Part shown: piece after piece, positions 63,776 through 64,000 of the stretch
Layout of the letters: each line of letters begins with the position of its first letter
Numbering within the stretch: position 1 is the stretch's first letter
Assembly: GCA_963836405.1 (NCBI GenBank)
Contig: CAWIJL010000002.1
Location: 248,001 to 312,000 of the forward strand
DNA length: 64,000 nt
Source: CAWIJJ01 sp963836405
GTDB lineage: Bacteria; Acidobacteriota; Terriglobia; Bryobacterales; Bryobacteraceae
Direction of reading: 5' to 3'
Notes under the pieces: generated by a model
Database searches by the model: none
What the model saw: only the letters and a program-made list of their open reading frames with translations
Told to the model about the DNA's origin: nothing
Translations under genes and position numbers: made by a program

Positions 63776-64000
63776 ATGAGCACTCAGCCGTTTGAACCCA
63801 AAGTTATGCCTTCCGGCAACCTGGTCCAGATCGGGTCTTCCGTTGAGGATGTCATTCAGCAGCGCCTGGCCGAGGAGCGTGAGCGCCTCGAAAGAGAATC
63901 CGGCCTGGTCAAGCGGGAGGTGCATCATTTCAAGCGACCCGTGGAGCGGCCATTCACCCGGGAACAGCGCGCGAACACGACGCTGCTTTTCGGCGGTCTT
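63776..64000 (+). CDS. Start of a CoA-dehydratase-activase-like protein (cut by window end)
   Basis: The first 75 codons are present. The sequence RPFTREQRANTTLLFGGL resembles the region preceding the TWKHE-type segment in proteins of the 2-hydroxyacyl-CoA dehydratase activase/DUF2229 group, ATP-dependent [4Fe-4S] activators. The N-terminus is Gln/Glu-rich (VIQQRLAEERERLERESGL). The assignment is tentative because the diagnostic domains lie beyond the window. Confidence 0.55.
   Translation, partial: MSTQPFEPKVMPSGNLVQIGSSVEDVIQQRLAEERERLERESGLVKREVHHFKRPVERPFTREQRANTTLLFGGL

Overview
This 64 kb, high-GC window looks like chromosome from a soil-type Acidobacteriota, most likely of the Solibacter/Bryobacter kind. 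The best clues are two adjacent TIGR03435-type proteins, a VWFA-related protein of the acidobacterial TIGR03436 type, a very large TonB-receptor-like protein with an N-terminal carboxypeptidase-regulatory-like domain, a planctomycete-type cytochrome c/ankyrin/toroid fusion, and a Tat-tagged mini-protein beside an amidase. This placement rests on family recognition only; no 16S gene is present.

Layout. 1-1.2 kb: debris (a 3' gene tail, a broken iorB-like molybdoenzyme gene, an IS91 transposase scrap). 1.24-11.8 kb: a decayed integrative element or prophage in tRNA-Glu(CTC), bounded by a 25-bp direct duplication of the tRNA 3' end. It holds an AlbA_2-domain gene, a truncated integrase, an IS21 remnant, a truncated ParB/methyltransferase, a DUF433/DUF5615 toxin-antitoxin pair, a head-gene block (portal, protease-capsid, gpW-like, DUF2190), an excisionase and an integrase killed by one stop codon. 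12-25 kb: housekeeping and envelope genes (ChaN-like, MCE protein, TatA) and a GH106-like hydrolase/PIG-L/PLP-decarboxylase operon, then a PhoD-type phosphatase.

25.7-33.3 kb: a partial duplication of the 5' end of cheA, an ECF sigma/membrane-protein pair, and a compact chemotaxis operon (cheA, unknown helical protein, ODP-type di-iron sensor, soluble receptor, cheV). The ODP protein suggests oxygen- or redox-directed signalling. 33.4-40.7 kb: the most unusual cluster, combining a coiled-coil protein, a PspA homologue, a membrane-anchored ABC solute-binding protein fused to an OmpA domain, its permease and ATPase, a membrane coiled-coil protein and a Ycf46-like AAA+ protein. The last two genes are interrupted by several frameshifts and one stop codon.

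40.7-48.3 kb: the acidobacterial surface/secreted cluster. 48.7-53 kb: acylphosphatase and amidase genes with a tandem duplication between them; one copy carries a 1.9 kb phage remnant with a PBECR-like nuclease-toxin domain and the other does not. 53-59.4 kb: aroDE, small membrane proteins, and an lpd-lipB-E2 operon for lipoate-dependent 2-oxoacid dehydrogenases. 59.4-64 kb: a copper amine oxidase, a second DUF433/DUF5615 pair, a lipase-maturation-factor-like protein and the start of a CoA-dehydratase-activase-like gene.

Single-base indels break at least eight otherwise well-conserved reading frames. Part of this may be consensus error in the assembly, so the broken-gene calls outside the mobile elements should be read with that in mind.
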